From the NCBI GenBank assembly GCA_963664245.1, contig OY760934.1, positions 310,001 through 374,000 of the forward strand: a stretch of 64,000 nucleotides of DNA, in the 5' to 3' direction. The notes beneath the pieces are model-generated. The model was not told the DNA's origin, ran no database searches, and was given only the letters and a program-made list of their open reading frames with translations. Positions 17,202 through 25,191 of this stretch are shown one piece after another; the first letter of the stretch is position 1, and the number at the start of each line of letters is the position of its first letter. The DNA is from GCA-2711565 sp963664245 (lineage in GTDB: Bacteria > Bacteroidota > Bacteroidia > Bacteroidales > GCA-2711565). The position numbers were made by a program, and so were the translations under genes.

Positions 17202-18383
17202 TTATATATCCCAAAGTTTGGATACATCCCTTAAATGTTGCTTGCTAATAGCAATGTATGGCTTCATCGCTCTATAATCTGAGTGACCACTCATCTTCAT
17301 TACATCTTGTAGCTTTATACCCTTTATCAGTGAAATCGATATAAAGGTTTTTCGTGCCACATGCGAGGATATAACTTCAGAAAGTTTTTTGGGGACTTCA
17401 ATCAATTTGTAACCCTGCTTATGGTCTTTAACCTTTTCAAGTACCTGAACTTTGCGATTCATTTTAAGAAAGCGAAATAAATCCTTTAAATGGCTATTGT
17501 ATTTCTGTAAGCTAAGGGTAGGAGGGTAACCTCCCCATCGCTTTAGTATTTCTTTAGCAGACTTATTTAAAGGCGGAAATGCCTTGCCTCTGGTCTTTTC
17601 CATCCTGAACTCCAGAACGCCATTATCCTCCCATGAGGGATCGTATCGCTGTGAATCACCATGCCTCATGCCGGTTAAGCAACAGAATCCAAACAAATCC
17701 CTTGTTTTTTGTAAATGTTTGAGGGGAACAAGTGCATTCATAAGGAAAGATAATTCAGACTCGTGCAAGTGAATGATTGTTTCGTCTGTGCTGGCGGTCA
17801 TTTTAAATTGCACAAACCTTAAATCCAGTTGAGGGTAGCTGTACCTAAGAAATGACTTTAATCTCTTTACATGCCCGTGGATTGTGTGTTCTTTTAAGTT
17901 TTTCTTTACCATCAGGTATGCCAGGAACTTTTCAAAAAATTCCTTATTGAAACTATCAGCATCCCATTTCAGTTTCATTTCCTCCTGGAATGACATACAA
18001 ATATTCATCGTTTGTTCATTGGTTTTTAGGGAACCATAAGTCATTTTTACGCTCTTTACAGAAATATAACTTTCAAAATCCCTAAAGAACCTGTGTGCGT
18101 CATCAACAGATTCTTTCCTAAGATGTCTTCGTACATTTTCTACAGTTGGTTTTTGCCCTGATACAACGACTTCATTAACCTTCTCAATCAAATTTCTGTA
18201 TTTAGTAATAATAACTTCGTTGAGACCTTTATGATTGGGGTGGCTTCTACGCACACATTCATTGTTTTTATCCCAATACTTCTCATCTACTTTTACTCCT
18301 GTTGACATTCTCAGTCGTTCAGATCCACTACTATAAGTAATGTAAATCCGATTTTCAATTCTTTTAATACTAAATTTCTTCAT
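17202..18383 (-). CDS. Tyrosine recombinase/integrase of the tRNA-Arg element (393 aa)
   Basis: A site-specific tyrosine recombinase of the Bacteroidota phage-integrase type. An N-terminal arm-binding domain (KRIENRIYITYSSGSERLRMSTGVKVDEKYWD) is followed by a SAM-like core-binding domain and the catalytic domain. Catalytic residues are seen in TGMRHGD (Arg), SSHVARKTF (His-x-x-Arg), MSGHSDYRAMKPY (His and nucleophilic Tyr). I start it at the ATG at 18381-18383. The open frame extends 31 codons upstream, but that stretch overlaps likely arm-type sites and is not integrase-like. It is transcribed away from attR and converges with doc. Confidence 0.93.
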   Translation of the reverse strand: MKKFSIKRIENRIYITYSSGSERLRMSTGVKVDEKYWDKNNECVRRSHPNHKGLNEVIITKYRNLIEKVNEVVVSGQKPTVENVRRHLRKESVDDAHRFFRDFESYISVKSVKMTYGSLKTNEQTMNICMSFQEEMKLKWDADSFNKEFFEKFLAYLMVKKNLKEHTIHGHVKRLKSFLRYSYPQLDLRFVQFKMTASTDETIIHLHESELSFLMNALVPLKHLQKTRDLFGFCCLTGMRHGDSQRYDPSWEDNGVLEFRMEKTRGKAFPPLNKSAKEILKRWGGYPPTLSLQKYNSHLKDLFRFLKMNRKVQVLEKVKDHKQGYKLIEVPKKLSEVISSHVARKTFISISLIKGIKLQDVMKMSGHSDYRAMKPYIAISKQHLRDVSKLWDI

Positions 18384-18404
18384 TTCTTTTTGTGTCTTCA
18401 AAAG

Positions 18405-18422
18405 ACGAACAAATAGCGAACA
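18405..18422 (-). other. Candidate integrase arm-type sites, right end
   Basis: ACGAACA (18405-18411) and GCGAACA (18416-18422) are spaced by 11 bp just upstream of the integrase start. They match the heptamers inside attL (15671-15695). Position overlapping the int promoter would also permit autoregulation. This is inferred. Confidence 0.4.
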
Positions 18423-18580
18423 GAAGCTTAGGTGTTCATTTTCTAATATACTGATTAATAGGCTAATGACCGACAATGCTATCCGTCACATTTACAATTT
18501 CAAAAACATTGAAAATCAATGTGTTAACTTTTTACACTAAAACACAAAAACTCTTGAATTCTTTGTCTGGCAAGGCTTGC

Positions 18581-18613
18581 GGAGGTTAGGGGTTCGAATC
18601 CCTTCGGGTTCAC
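18581..18613 (+). repeat. attR: duplicated tRNA-Arg 3' end, right boundary of element
   Basis: A copy of the tRNA-Arg 3' end (33 bp, one mismatch at 18588) with no tRNA 5' half upstream. It marks the outer edge of the integrated element. The original tRNA terminator follows directly at 18614. Confidence 0.92.
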
Positions 18614-18646
18614 AAAAGCAAGTCAGAAAAATGGCTTGCTTTTTTT
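18614..18646. terminator. Original tRNA-Arg terminator displaced by the element
   Basis: A 12-bp stem (18614-18625 with 18632-18643, including one G-T pair) around loop GAAAAA, followed by Ts. It would have terminated the tRNA before insertion. It now lies 3 kb away and abuts the 3' end of the convergent yggS gene. Confidence 0.85.
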
Positions 18647-19310
18647 AATTCCGGCTTCCAAATATTGCACTGCCAACCCTGATGAGGGTGCTTCCTTCTT
18701 CAATGGCAAGGGGGTAATCGTCAGACATTCCCATCGAGATTTCTTTAAAAGAAGCAACTTTCGAAAAGTAATTTGCTTTCATATGATCGAAGGATTCTTT
18801 GAGGAATTTAAATTCCCGGCGAACCAAATCGTGGTCGTCGGTAAACGTTGCCATTCCCATTATGCCAACAATTCTTACATTTAAAAGGGATTTAAAATAA
18901 TCGCTTTCCAATATAGAAATGGCTTCCCGCAAATTCAGCCCAAACTTGGTTTCCTCGGTAGCGATATGGAACTGCAATAGGCAATCAATAACCCGATCGT
19001 TTTTTTGGGCGTGTTTGTTAATTTCGCCCAAAAGCTTTACGCTGTCAACCGAATGTATCAGGTTTACAAAAGGGGCAATGTATTTTACCTTGTTCGACTG
19101 CAAATGGCCAATAAAATGCCATTCGATATCTTTGGGTAGCAGGGGGTACTTTTCACTCAATTCCTGGGCCTTGTTTTCGCCAAACGAACGATGACCGGCA
19201 TTGTATGCTTCTAAAATAGCTTCTACTGGTTTTGTTTTTGAAACTGCTACCAGTTTTACTGTTTCAGGAAGTTCTTTTTTAATGTGGTTAAGATTATCGG
19301 GAATAGGCAT
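18645..19310 (-). CDS. YggS family PLP homeostasis protein (221 aa)
   Basis: This pyridoxal-phosphate-binding protein of the YggS/PROSC family is a cytoplasmic fold-type III barrel that buffers PLP and affects amino-acid balance. The PLP-binding Lys is in LVAVSKTKP (near residue 26), followed by SFGENKAQEL, WHFIGHLQSNK, IHSVDSVKL, GIMGMATF and SMGMSDDYPLAIEEGSTLIRVGSAIFG. All are diagnostic. Length is normal. It is a single gene on the minus strand, ending at the former tRNA terminator. Confidence 0.95.
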   Translation of the reverse strand: MPIPDNLNHIKKELPETVKLVAVSKTKPVEAILEAYNAGHRSFGENKAQELSEKYPLLPKDIEWHFIGHLQSNKVKYIAPFVNLIHSVDSVKLLGEINKHAQKNDRVIDCLLQFHIATEETKFGLNLREAISILESDYFKSLLNVRIVGIMGMATFTDDHDLVRREFKFLKESFDHMKANYFSKVASFKEISMGMSDDYPLAIEEGSTLIRVGSAIFGSRN

Positions 19311-19631
19311 AGTTCTGAATTTCTTTTACAAATGTAAAAATTTTATCGATAAATTTTTGAAAGATCCGAAACCAATACTTTGTTTCTCCTAAATCCGAAA
19401 ATTATAATGTTTTCTAAGCTTTTTCCTTTTTTTTATGTTTCCCTAAAAAAAATAAACAAAAAAACAACCAACCAACCATTTGTTTACTAGATATATATAA
19501 CGGTTCAAAATAAAAACCTGAAAATTTTTACTCAAATGAGGGGTACTTTTTTTCTAAATTGGAATAAAGATATAGAAGATACAAAGATATTTATGTTCTT
19601 TCCCTATCCTACCAAAGTTCACACGTGCATT

Positions 19632-19685
19632 GTGACTCCGGAAAAACCAGGTAACAAAAAACACTCCCTCCGGAGTCGCTTTTTT
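19632..19685 (+). terminator. Rho-independent terminator
   Basis: Arms GTGACTCCGG/CCGGAGTCGC (19632-19641 and 19670-19679, with one G-T pair) enclose a 28-nt loop and are followed by a T run. It faces the plus strand although no plus-strand gene precedes it. Confidence 0.65.
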
Positions 19686-19695
19686 TCGACCCTAT

Positions 19696-19727
19696 AAAAA
19701 AACCCTCTCAATTACGAGAGGGTTTTT
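19696..19727. terminator. Bidirectional terminator downstream of DUF1015 gene
   Basis: Stem CCCTCTC/GAGAGGG (19703-19709 and 19716-19722) with a 6-nt loop is flanked by an A run and a T run. On the minus strand it terminates the DUF1015 gene, which ends at 19751. Confidence 0.85.
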
Positions 19728-19750
19728 AGTTTTTATATGATATATATCAA

Positions 19751-20995
19751 TTAATCTAGAGCATGTACAACCAAGCCGCTTCTTAGTTTAGGTTCGAACC
19801 ATGTTGTTTTTGGAGGCATGATATTTCCTGAATCGGCAATATCAATCAACTGTTTCATTGATACTGGATACAGCGCAAATGCAACTTCCATTTCGCCATT
19901 GTCAACCCGGCGTTTCAATTCGCCTAAACCGCGTATACCACCTACAAAATCAATTCTTTTTGAACGACGAAGGTCCTTAATGTCCAATAATGGATCAAGA
20001 ATTTGATTGGTTAAAATAGTTACGTCAAGAACGCCAATAGGATCGTTATCATCATACGTTCCCGGTTTGGCTGTCATTGAGTACCATTTCCCATCCAAAT
20101 ACATTGAGAAGTTATGTAAAGCGTTGGGGGTGTATATTTCTTCGCCTTTTTCTTCAACGTCGAAGCCTTCTTTTATTTTCTCAATAAGCTCATCTTTGCT
20201 TAAACCATTCAAATCTTTTACAACACGGTTGTAATCAATAATGGTTAATTGATTGTCGGGAAAATGAACGGCAAGGAAATAATTGTATTCTTCATCACCT
20301 TTGTGATTCGGGTTATTGTTTTTACGCTCGTTTCCAACCAATGCAGCGGCAGCAGTACGATGGTGGCCGTCGGCAACATAAGTTGAAGGTAGCTCGGCAA
20401 ACAATTCAATGATACGGTCGATTTTAGCTTGATCGCGGATGACCCAAAAATGATGTCCAAAACCATCTTCAAGCGTAAAATCATATTCCGGTTTTTCTTT
20501 TACCACCTCAGCCACGATATCATCAATTTCCTGAACGGCAGGGTAAGAGAAGAAAACAGGTTCGTAGTTCATGCCGCTAACACGTACATGGTTCATCCGG
20601 TCTTCTTCTTTATCCGGACGGGTTAATTCGTGTTTTTTGATCACATTGTTCATGTAATCTTCTACACCTGCACAACCTACAATGCCGTATTGTGTTTTGC
20701 CATTCATGGTTTGTGCGTATATGTACAGATAGTCTTTATTGTCTTGAACCAAAACTTTTTCGTCCATTAATTTGAAAAAGTTTTCTTTTCCTTTTTGATA
20801 AACCTCGTCACCATATTGATTGATATCATCCGGTAAATCCATTTCCGGTTTAATCACGTGTAAATAAGAATAATCATTTCCTTCTGCTTCTTTTCTTGCT
20901 TCTTCTTTGTTTAAAACGTCGTAAGGACGAGAAGCTATTAAATGGGCCTTATCCGCAACCGGCCTAATCCCTTTAAATGCTTTTAAAATTGCCAT
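19751..20995 (-). CDS. DUF1015 domain protein (414 aa)
   Basis: The start FKGIRPVADKAHLIASRPYDVL and the segment YVADGHHRTAAA (near residue 211) are diagnostic of DUF1015. This family is conserved in Bacteroidota and repeatedly found beside serA and serC, as here. Its function is unknown; the HHRTAA motif suggests a ParB/sulfiredoxin-like nucleotide-binding fold by appearance only. It is separated from serA by a four-helix-bundle gene. Spacing of 33 bp to that gene suggests co-transcription with the serine genes, and a role near serine or phosphoserine metabolism is inferred. Confidence 0.9.
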   Translation of the reverse strand: MAILKAFKGIRPVADKAHLIASRPYDVLNKEEARKEAEGNDYSYLHVIKPEMDLPDDINQYGDEVYQKGKENFFKLMDEKVLVQDNKDYLYIYAQTMNGKTQYGIVGCAGVEDYMNNVIKKHELTRPDKEEDRMNHVRVSGMNYEPVFFSYPAVQEIDDIVAEVVKEKPEYDFTLEDGFGHHFWVIRDQAKIDRIIELFAELPSTYVADGHHRTAAAALVGNERKNNNPNHKGDEEYNYFLAVHFPDNQLTIIDYNRVVKDLNGLSKDELIEKIKEGFDVEEKGEEIYTPNALHNFSMYLDGKWYSMTAKPGTYDDNDPIGVLDVTILTNQILDPLLDIKDLRRSKRIDFVGGIRGLGELKRRVDNGEMEVAFALYPVSMKQLIDIADSGNIMPPKTTWFEPKLRSGLVVHALD

Positions 20996-21028
20996 TTTTT
21001 ATTTGTTGTTTTTTTAATTTATTATTTT

Positions 21029-21466
21029 TTAATACGTGTTAGCATCAACATTTTCCTCGTACTCACCTTCACTTTCCTCCTTGCTTACTGTTCGCTGAAG
21101 GGAAGATATTAATGCACCTAACATTTTGGTCAGTTCCATTAACTGGTTTCTGGACTCATCTTCCAGGCTTTCAGTAATTAAACCCTGGTTCATTGAAATG
21201 GTTGTAAATACCAAGCACTCTCGTACTGCACTTTTAGCCATTTTTAAATAGTAAATAAACTGGCTTTTGTTACGTGCTGAACCTTCAGCAATATTTAAGG
21301 CAATATTTTGTGCCGATGTATTAAACCTTTCTATTAAGCCGCATCCGGCATCCGGGTTAAGCTTGCTAGCGTCGCTAACCCAGTTTATATAATCCAGTGC
21401 TTTATGGTAGACCCGTAAGTCTTCGAACCGAAAAAAGGTATATTGTTTTTCATTATTAGCTTCCAT
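21029..21466 (-). CDS. Four-helix-bundle protein, 23S-IVS/S23 family (145 aa)
   Basis: This is a member of the four-helix-bundle family first found inside intervening sequences of 23S rRNA genes (FRFEDLRVYHKALDYINWVSDASKL, ERFNTSAQNIALNIAEGSARNKSQFIYYLKMAKSAVRECLVF). Free-standing copies are frequent in Bacteroidota, and their function is unknown. It interrupts the serA-DUF1015 order, with 55 bp to serA and 33 bp to DUF1015, and probably shares their transcript. The extra C-terminal acidic tail is unremarkable. It may be a mobile insertion into the operon, but no flanking repeats were seen. Confidence 0.9.
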   Translation of the reverse strand: MEANNEKQYTFFRFEDLRVYHKALDYINWVSDASKLNPDAGCGLIERFNTSAQNIALNIAEGSARNKSQFIYYLKMAKSAVRECLVFTTISMNQGLITESLEDESRNQLMELTKMLGALISSLQRTVSKEESEGEYEENVDANTY

Positions 21467-21521
21467 AATGTGTTTTTTTATTAGTAATTCCGAGTAAAAT
21501 CGATGCCTTGAAAGTGAAAAA

Positions 21522-22442
21522 CTAATTTACCTGGAACGTTTTATCACCTTTTTCGATAAAGTTAACAATTTGATTCGCAGCTGCAATACCCGCATTAATG
21601 TTAGCCTCAGCAGTTTGGGCTCCCATTTTTTTAGGGGTAAAGTAACATCTCAAATCGTATTTTTCTTTTAATTCTTGTGCACAATCGGGAGCGATATCGG
21701 ACACATATTTAAAATCTTCGCGTTCAGCAAATACTTTTAAAAGGCCTTCTTCGCAGATAACTTCTTTGCGAGCCGTATTTACCAGGGTTGCGTTTTTAGG
21801 CATTTTCATCAACAAATCGTAGTTGATAGAGCCTTTTGTTTTTTCGTTTGCAGGAATGTGTAATGAAACATAATCGCAGCTTGAATAAAGTGCTTCAACA
21901 GAGTCGCAAACTGTAATTCCGTCAGCTTCCATGTTTTCTTTTGAAACAAAGGGGTCAAAGGCATATACTTCCATGCCAAATCCTTTGGCAATGGCAGCAA
22001 CATATTTGCCCACGTTTCCGTACGCATGGATTCCGATTTTTTTGCCTTTTAATTCAGTTCCGGCAGTTCCGTTAAACTGTTTGCGTGCTTCATAAATCAT
22101 CATTCCAATAGCCAGTTCTGCTACGGCATTTGAATTTTGTCCGGGAGTATTCATGGCTACAACGCTTTTGGCAGTAGCTGCTTCTAAGTCGATATTGTCG
22201 TAACCTGCTCCGGCACGAACAATAATTTTTAAATTTTCAGCTGCATCAATCACTTCCTTAGTGGCTTTGTCGCTACGAATTATCATGGCATCAGCATTTT
22301 TAACAGCCGCCAATAGATCTGCTTTATCTGTGTATTTCTCAAGTAAAGCTACTTCATAGCCGGCTTTGTCAAAAACCTCTTTAATTTGAGAAACTGCAGC
22401 AGGAGCAAAGGGTTTTTCAGTTGCAATCAAAACTTTTGTCAT
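21522..22442 (-). CDS. serA: D-3-phosphoglycerate dehydrogenase, short form (306 aa)
   Basis: This enzyme oxidises 3-phosphoglycerate to phosphohydroxypyruvate, the first step of serine synthesis, in the cytoplasm. It shows the 2-hydroxyacid dehydrogenase pattern: RAGAGYDNIDL, an NAD-binding GIHAYGNVG loop (first Gly of GxGxxG is Ala), LVNTARKEVI with the conserved Arg. Position TPHIGA, which normally carries the catalytic His, reads TPKKMGA, so Lys replaces His. The C-terminal ACT domain is absent, so serine feedback through ACT is not expected. Adjacent serC supports the assignment. A hairpin at 22469-22496 separates it from serC. Confidence 0.92.
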   Translation of the reverse strand: MTKVLIATEKPFAPAAVSQIKEVFDKAGYEVALLEKYTDKADLLAAVKNADAMIIRSDKATKEVIDAAENLKIIVRAGAGYDNIDLEAATAKSVVAMNTPGQNSNAVAELAIGMMIYEARKQFNGTAGTELKGKKIGIHAYGNVGKYVAAIAKGFGMEVYAFDPFVSKENMEADGITVCDSVEALYSSCDYVSLHIPANEKTKGSINYDLLMKMPKNATLVNTARKEVICEEGLLKVFAEREDFKYVSDIAPDCAQELKEKYDLRCYFTPKKMGAQTAEANINAGIAAANQIVNFIEKGDKTFQVN

Positions 22443-22468
22443 CGTTGTAATTTTTTGTTTTATAAAGT

Positions 22469-22500
22469 AAAAGGCAGGCTAAATTACCTGCCTTTTATTG
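22469..22500 (-). terminator. Terminator/attenuator hairpin between serC and serA
   Basis: Arms AAAAGGCAGG (22469-22478) and CCTGCCTTTT (22487-22496) form a perfect 10-bp stem around an 8-nt loop. On the minus strand it follows serC directly and precedes serA by about 27 bp, so it could cut serA expression relative to serC. Confidence 0.7.
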
Positions 22501-22508
22501 AAATATAA

Positions 22509-23582
22509 TTAAGCTGTTTTTTGTTCGAATTCTTGCATGCAGGCAACCAAAGCTTCAACGCTTTCAATTGGAAGTGCATTGTAAGTAGAGGCTCTAAATC
22601 CGCCAACTGAACGGTGACCCTTAATTCCAACCATTCCTTTAGAAGTAGCAAACTCCAGGAATTCGGCTTCGTATTTTTCAGCGCCGTCGTTCATTACAAA
22701 ACAAATGTTCATTAATGAGCGGTCCTCTTTATCAATAACGGTTCCTTTGAATAAAGGGTTGCGATCAATTTCATCATACAACAAAGCGGCTTTTTTGATA
22801 TTGATTTTTTGCATTTCAGCAACTCCGCCTTGTGCTTTTAACCATTTAAGGGTTTGAAGTGCAGCATAAATAGGAACGCATGGAGGGGTGTTAAACATTG
22901 ATTCTTTATCGATATGTGTTTGATAGTTAAGCATGGTAGGAATGTATCTTTCTACTTTACCTAAAATGTCGTTTTTAACAATCACGAAAGTAACACCAGC
23001 AGGAGCAAGATTTTTTTGTGCACCACCATAAATCAAAGCATATTTACTTACGTCGATTGGACGGCTGAATATATCAGAAGACATATCAGCTACCAACGGA
23101 ACATTAATATCCAAATCATTTTTAATTTCAGTACCATAAATGGTATTGTTGGTAGTGATGTGGAAATAATCAGCATCGGCAGGAATCGTATATCCTTTAG
23201 GAATATAAGCGTAGTTTTTATCTTCAGATGATCCAACAACATCAACTTCACCTAAGCCTTTGGCTTCTTTAATTGCTTTTTTAGCCCAGGCTCCAGTATT
23301 CAGGTAAGCTGCTTTTTTGTTTAACAGATTAAACGGAACCATTGCAAATTGTGTACTTGCACCACCACCAAGGAAAAGAACCGAATACCCCTCTGGAATG
23401 TCCAACAACTCTTTAAATAAAGCTGTTGCTTCGTCAACCACCGCAACAAATTGTTTACTACGATGCGAGATTTCCATCAACGACAAGCCCGTATCAGCAA
23501 AATCATGAATTGCTTTTGCAGTATTTTCAATAGTGTATTGAGGTAAAATGGATGGGCCTGCATAAAAATTATGTTTTTTCAT
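22509..23582 (-). CDS. serC: Phosphoserine aminotransferase (357 aa)
   Basis: This PLP enzyme converts phosphohydroxypyruvate plus glutamate to phosphoserine. The opening HNFYAGPSILPQYTIENTA and LFLGGGASTQFAMVPFNLL are diagnostic, and the PLP lysine is in LIYGGAQKNLAPAGVTFVIV. HRSVGGFRASTYNALP closes the C-terminal domain. Length is typical. It is the first gene of the serC-serA group, divergent from the acyl-CoA reductase gene, with a shared 149-bp upstream region. Confidence 0.97.
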   Translation of the reverse strand: MKKHNFYAGPSILPQYTIENTAKAIHDFADTGLSLMEISHRSKQFVAVVDEATALFKELLDIPEGYSVLFLGGGASTQFAMVPFNLLNKKAAYLNTGAWAKKAIKEAKGLGEVDVVGSSEDKNYAYIPKGYTIPADADYFHITTNNTIYGTEIKNDLDINVPLVADMSSDIFSRPIDVSKYALIYGGAQKNLAPAGVTFVIVKNDILGKVERYIPTMLNYQTHIDKESMFNTPPCVPIYAALQTLKWLKAQGGVAEMQKINIKKAALLYDEIDRNPLFKGTVIDKEDRSLMNICFVMNDGAEKYEAEFLEFATSKGMVGIKGHRSVGGFRASTYNALPIESVEALVACMQEFEQKTA

Positions 23583-23695
23583 TGTTCTGTTTTTTTTAAT
23601 TGATTTGATGTTTTTATTTAATTCTATTTAAACTGCTTGCAAATATATGTAATTATCACATATAAAAATAAAATTCCGGGTTCAAATAATATGTT

Positions 23696-23703
23696 TATTT
23701 TTG
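23696..23703 (+). promoter_or_regulatory. -7 box of the acyl-CoA reductase gene
   Basis: TATTTTTG matches the Bacteroidota TAnnTTTG consensus and lies 28 bp before the ATG at 23732. No clear TTG element is seen at the usual spacing. Confidence 0.5.
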
Positions 23704-23731
23704 CCCTGAAATACTTAATTATAAAGGATTA

Positions 23732-24784
23732 ATGAATATCAACCAGCGCACCGATCTGCTTATTCAATTTGGAAAATTTCTGGAGAATTTCCTAAACGAC
23801 AAAAAAAACACTCTTTCACTTGAAGCGGAAGATTATCAATGGTTTGAACACCAGGTGAATTTAGCTTCGGGCTTGAACCCCTGGTTTACGGAAAAGAATA
23901 TTTATGCTATGCTAAAATCATGGGTCTTTGCTTTAACCGAAGATAAAATTCTTCAATGGACATTAAGGTCCAATTTCCAGGACAAGGCCCCGAAAACAAT
24001 TGGCGTGGTTATGGCCGGAAATATTCCCATGGTTGGCTTTCATGATTTGCTTTCGGTATTTGTTTCTGGGAATAAGTTGTTAGGCAAACTTTCGTCGGAA
24101 GATAAAATATTAATCCCGGCAATTGTTAAAATCTTTGAGAAGCTTGCCCCCAGTTCAAAAAATTACTTTGAGTTCACGCAAGATAAGCTACAGAATTTTG
24201 ATGCTATCATTGCTACCGGAAGTAATAATACTGCCCGTTATTTCGAATATTATTTCGGAAAATACCCTAACATTATCCGCAAAAACAGGAATGGGGTAGG
24301 GGTATTGACAGGAACGGAATCAACGACACAATTAGAAGCCCTTGGGGCTGATATCTTCACCTATTTCGGACTGGGCTGTCGAAACGTTTCCAAGCTTTAT
24401 GTACCGCTTAACTATAGCTTTGATGAGCTGTTTAACGCTTTTGAAAAGTATAGTCCGGTGTTTATGAATCATAAATACGTGAACAATTACGATTTTAATA
24501 AATCGGTTTATCTGGTAAATAAAGAACCGCATTTCGACAATGGTTTTTTATTGCTCAAAGAAAGCGATCAAATTGTTTCGCCCATTTCCGTGGTGTTTTT
24601 TGAATATTACGAAGATTTGAAAGTTTTAAATAAAAAGTTACAGGCAATGTACGATCAAATACAGTGCATTGTCAGTCATTCAGATAAAATTGAAAACAAA
24701 GTTGGTTTTGGACAATCTCAGCAACCCGAGTTATGGGATTATGCTGATGGCGTGGATACCTTGAAGTTTTTATTAAATCTGTAA
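23732..24784 (+). CDS. Acyl-CoA reductase, LuxC-like (350 aa)
   Basis: The segment KTIGVVMAGNIPMVGFHDLLSVFVSGNKLLGKLSSED and ATGSNNTARYFEYYF...RKNRNGVGVLTG are typical of the LuxC/acyl-CoA reductase branch of the aldehyde dehydrogenase superfamily. The catalytic Cys is expected in FTYFGLGCRNVSKLYVP (near residue 217). The family reduces fatty acyl groups to aldehydes in luminous bacteria. There are no lux genes here, and in this phylum the gene commonly sits next to serC, as seen. The physiological substrate is unknown. It is slightly shorter than LuxC. Confidence 0.88.
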   Translation: MNINQRTDLLIQFGKFLENFLNDKKNTLSLEAEDYQWFEHQVNLASGLNPWFTEKNIYAMLKSWVFALTEDKILQWTLRSNFQDKAPKTIGVVMAGNIPMVGFHDLLSVFVSGNKLLGKLSSEDKILIPAIVKIFEKLAPSSKNYFEFTQDKLQNFDAIIATGSNNTARYFEYYFGKYPNIIRKNRNGVGVLTGTESTTQLEALGADIFTYFGLGCRNVSKLYVPLNYSFDELFNAFEKYSPVFMNHKYVNNYDFNKSVYLVNKEPHFDNGFLLLKESDQIVSPISVVFFEYYEDLKVLNKKLQAMYDQIQCIVSHSDKIENKVGFGQSQQPELWDYADGVDTLKFLLNL

Positions 24785-24843
24785 TTTCAACAATGTCCGG
24801 GGTAATGGAAAAGTAAATAAAAATAAAATAATTCGGCAAATAC

Positions 24844-24875
24844 TTTGTTTTTTAAATATAAATCAAGTACTTTTG
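24844..24875 (+). promoter_or_regulatory. Promoter of the L31 gene
   Basis: TTTG (24844-24847), 20 bp, then TACTTTTG (24868-24875). This is a textbook match to the Bacteroidota sigma-ABfr consensus and lies 28 bp before the start codon. Confidence 0.75.
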
Positions 24876-24903
24876 CCGTCCGAAAAATCAAAGAAATTTT
24901 ACA

Positions 24904-25170
24904 ATGAAAAAAGACATTCATCCAAAAGATTATAGATTTGTTGTTTTTAAAGACATGTCGAATGATTATGCTTTTCTGACTAAATCGACTGTTAAAACAA
25001 AAGATACCATCGAATGGGAAGACGGGAAAGAATATCCTTTGGTAAAACTGGAAATCTCACACACTTCTCACCCATTTTACACTGGTAAAATGCAATTGGT
25101 GGATACTGCAGGACGTGTTGATAAATTCCGTTCGAAATACAAAAAACATTACGAAAGCAAAAAACAATAA
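24904..25170 (+). CDS. rpmE2: 50S ribosomal protein L31, type B (88 aa)
   Basis: A large-subunit ribosomal protein that bridges to the small subunit. MKKDIHPKDYRFVVFKD, EISHTSHPFYTGKMQLVDTAGRVDKFRSKYKKHY is characteristic. It lacks the CxxC zinc-binding cysteines, so it is the zinc-independent (C-minus) form that some bacteria use under zinc shortage. Here it seems constitutively expressed from a consensus promoter. It is monocistronic and closed by a strong terminator. Confidence 0.97.
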   Translation: MKKDIHPKDYRFVVFKDMSNDYAFLTKSTVKTKDTIEWEDGKEYPLVKLEISHTSHPFYTGKMQLVDTAGRVDKFRSKYKKHYESKKQ

Positions 25171-25191
25171 ATATTGTATTGGTATAAAAAG

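Larger units (their letters stand above)
15619..18613. mobile_element. About 3-kb integrative element in tRNA-Arg(ACG)
   Basis: The element is bounded by attL in the tRNA gene and a 25-bp exact repeat (attR) ending at 18613. It contains one tyrosine integrase on the minus strand near attR and a three-gene cargo operon on the plus strand: Ntn-hydrolase, 69-aa protein and Doc toxin. The genes are visibly more AT-rich than the flanks. There is no replication, capsid or mobilisation gene, so it is either a minimal satellite moved by its own integrase or a remnant. Candidate integrase arm sites lie at both ends. Presence of both att copies implies one insertion into an otherwise contiguous tRNA-terminator arrangement. 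Confidence 0.9.
19311..19750. other. 440-bp intergenic region with two terminators, no gene seen
   Basis: The stretch between yggS and the DUF1015 gene holds AT-rich sequence and two strong hairpins near its right end. No open frame of convincing composition is present. The segment 19500-19640 precedes a plus-strand terminator without an upstream plus-strand gene, so a small untranslated RNA is possible but unsupported by other evidence. Confidence 0.4.

Noticed and set aside
18384..18476. Integrase N-terminal extension in the open frame
   Set aside because: The extra 31 residues are unlike integrases and overlap likely arm sites; the ATG at 18381-18383 is a better start.
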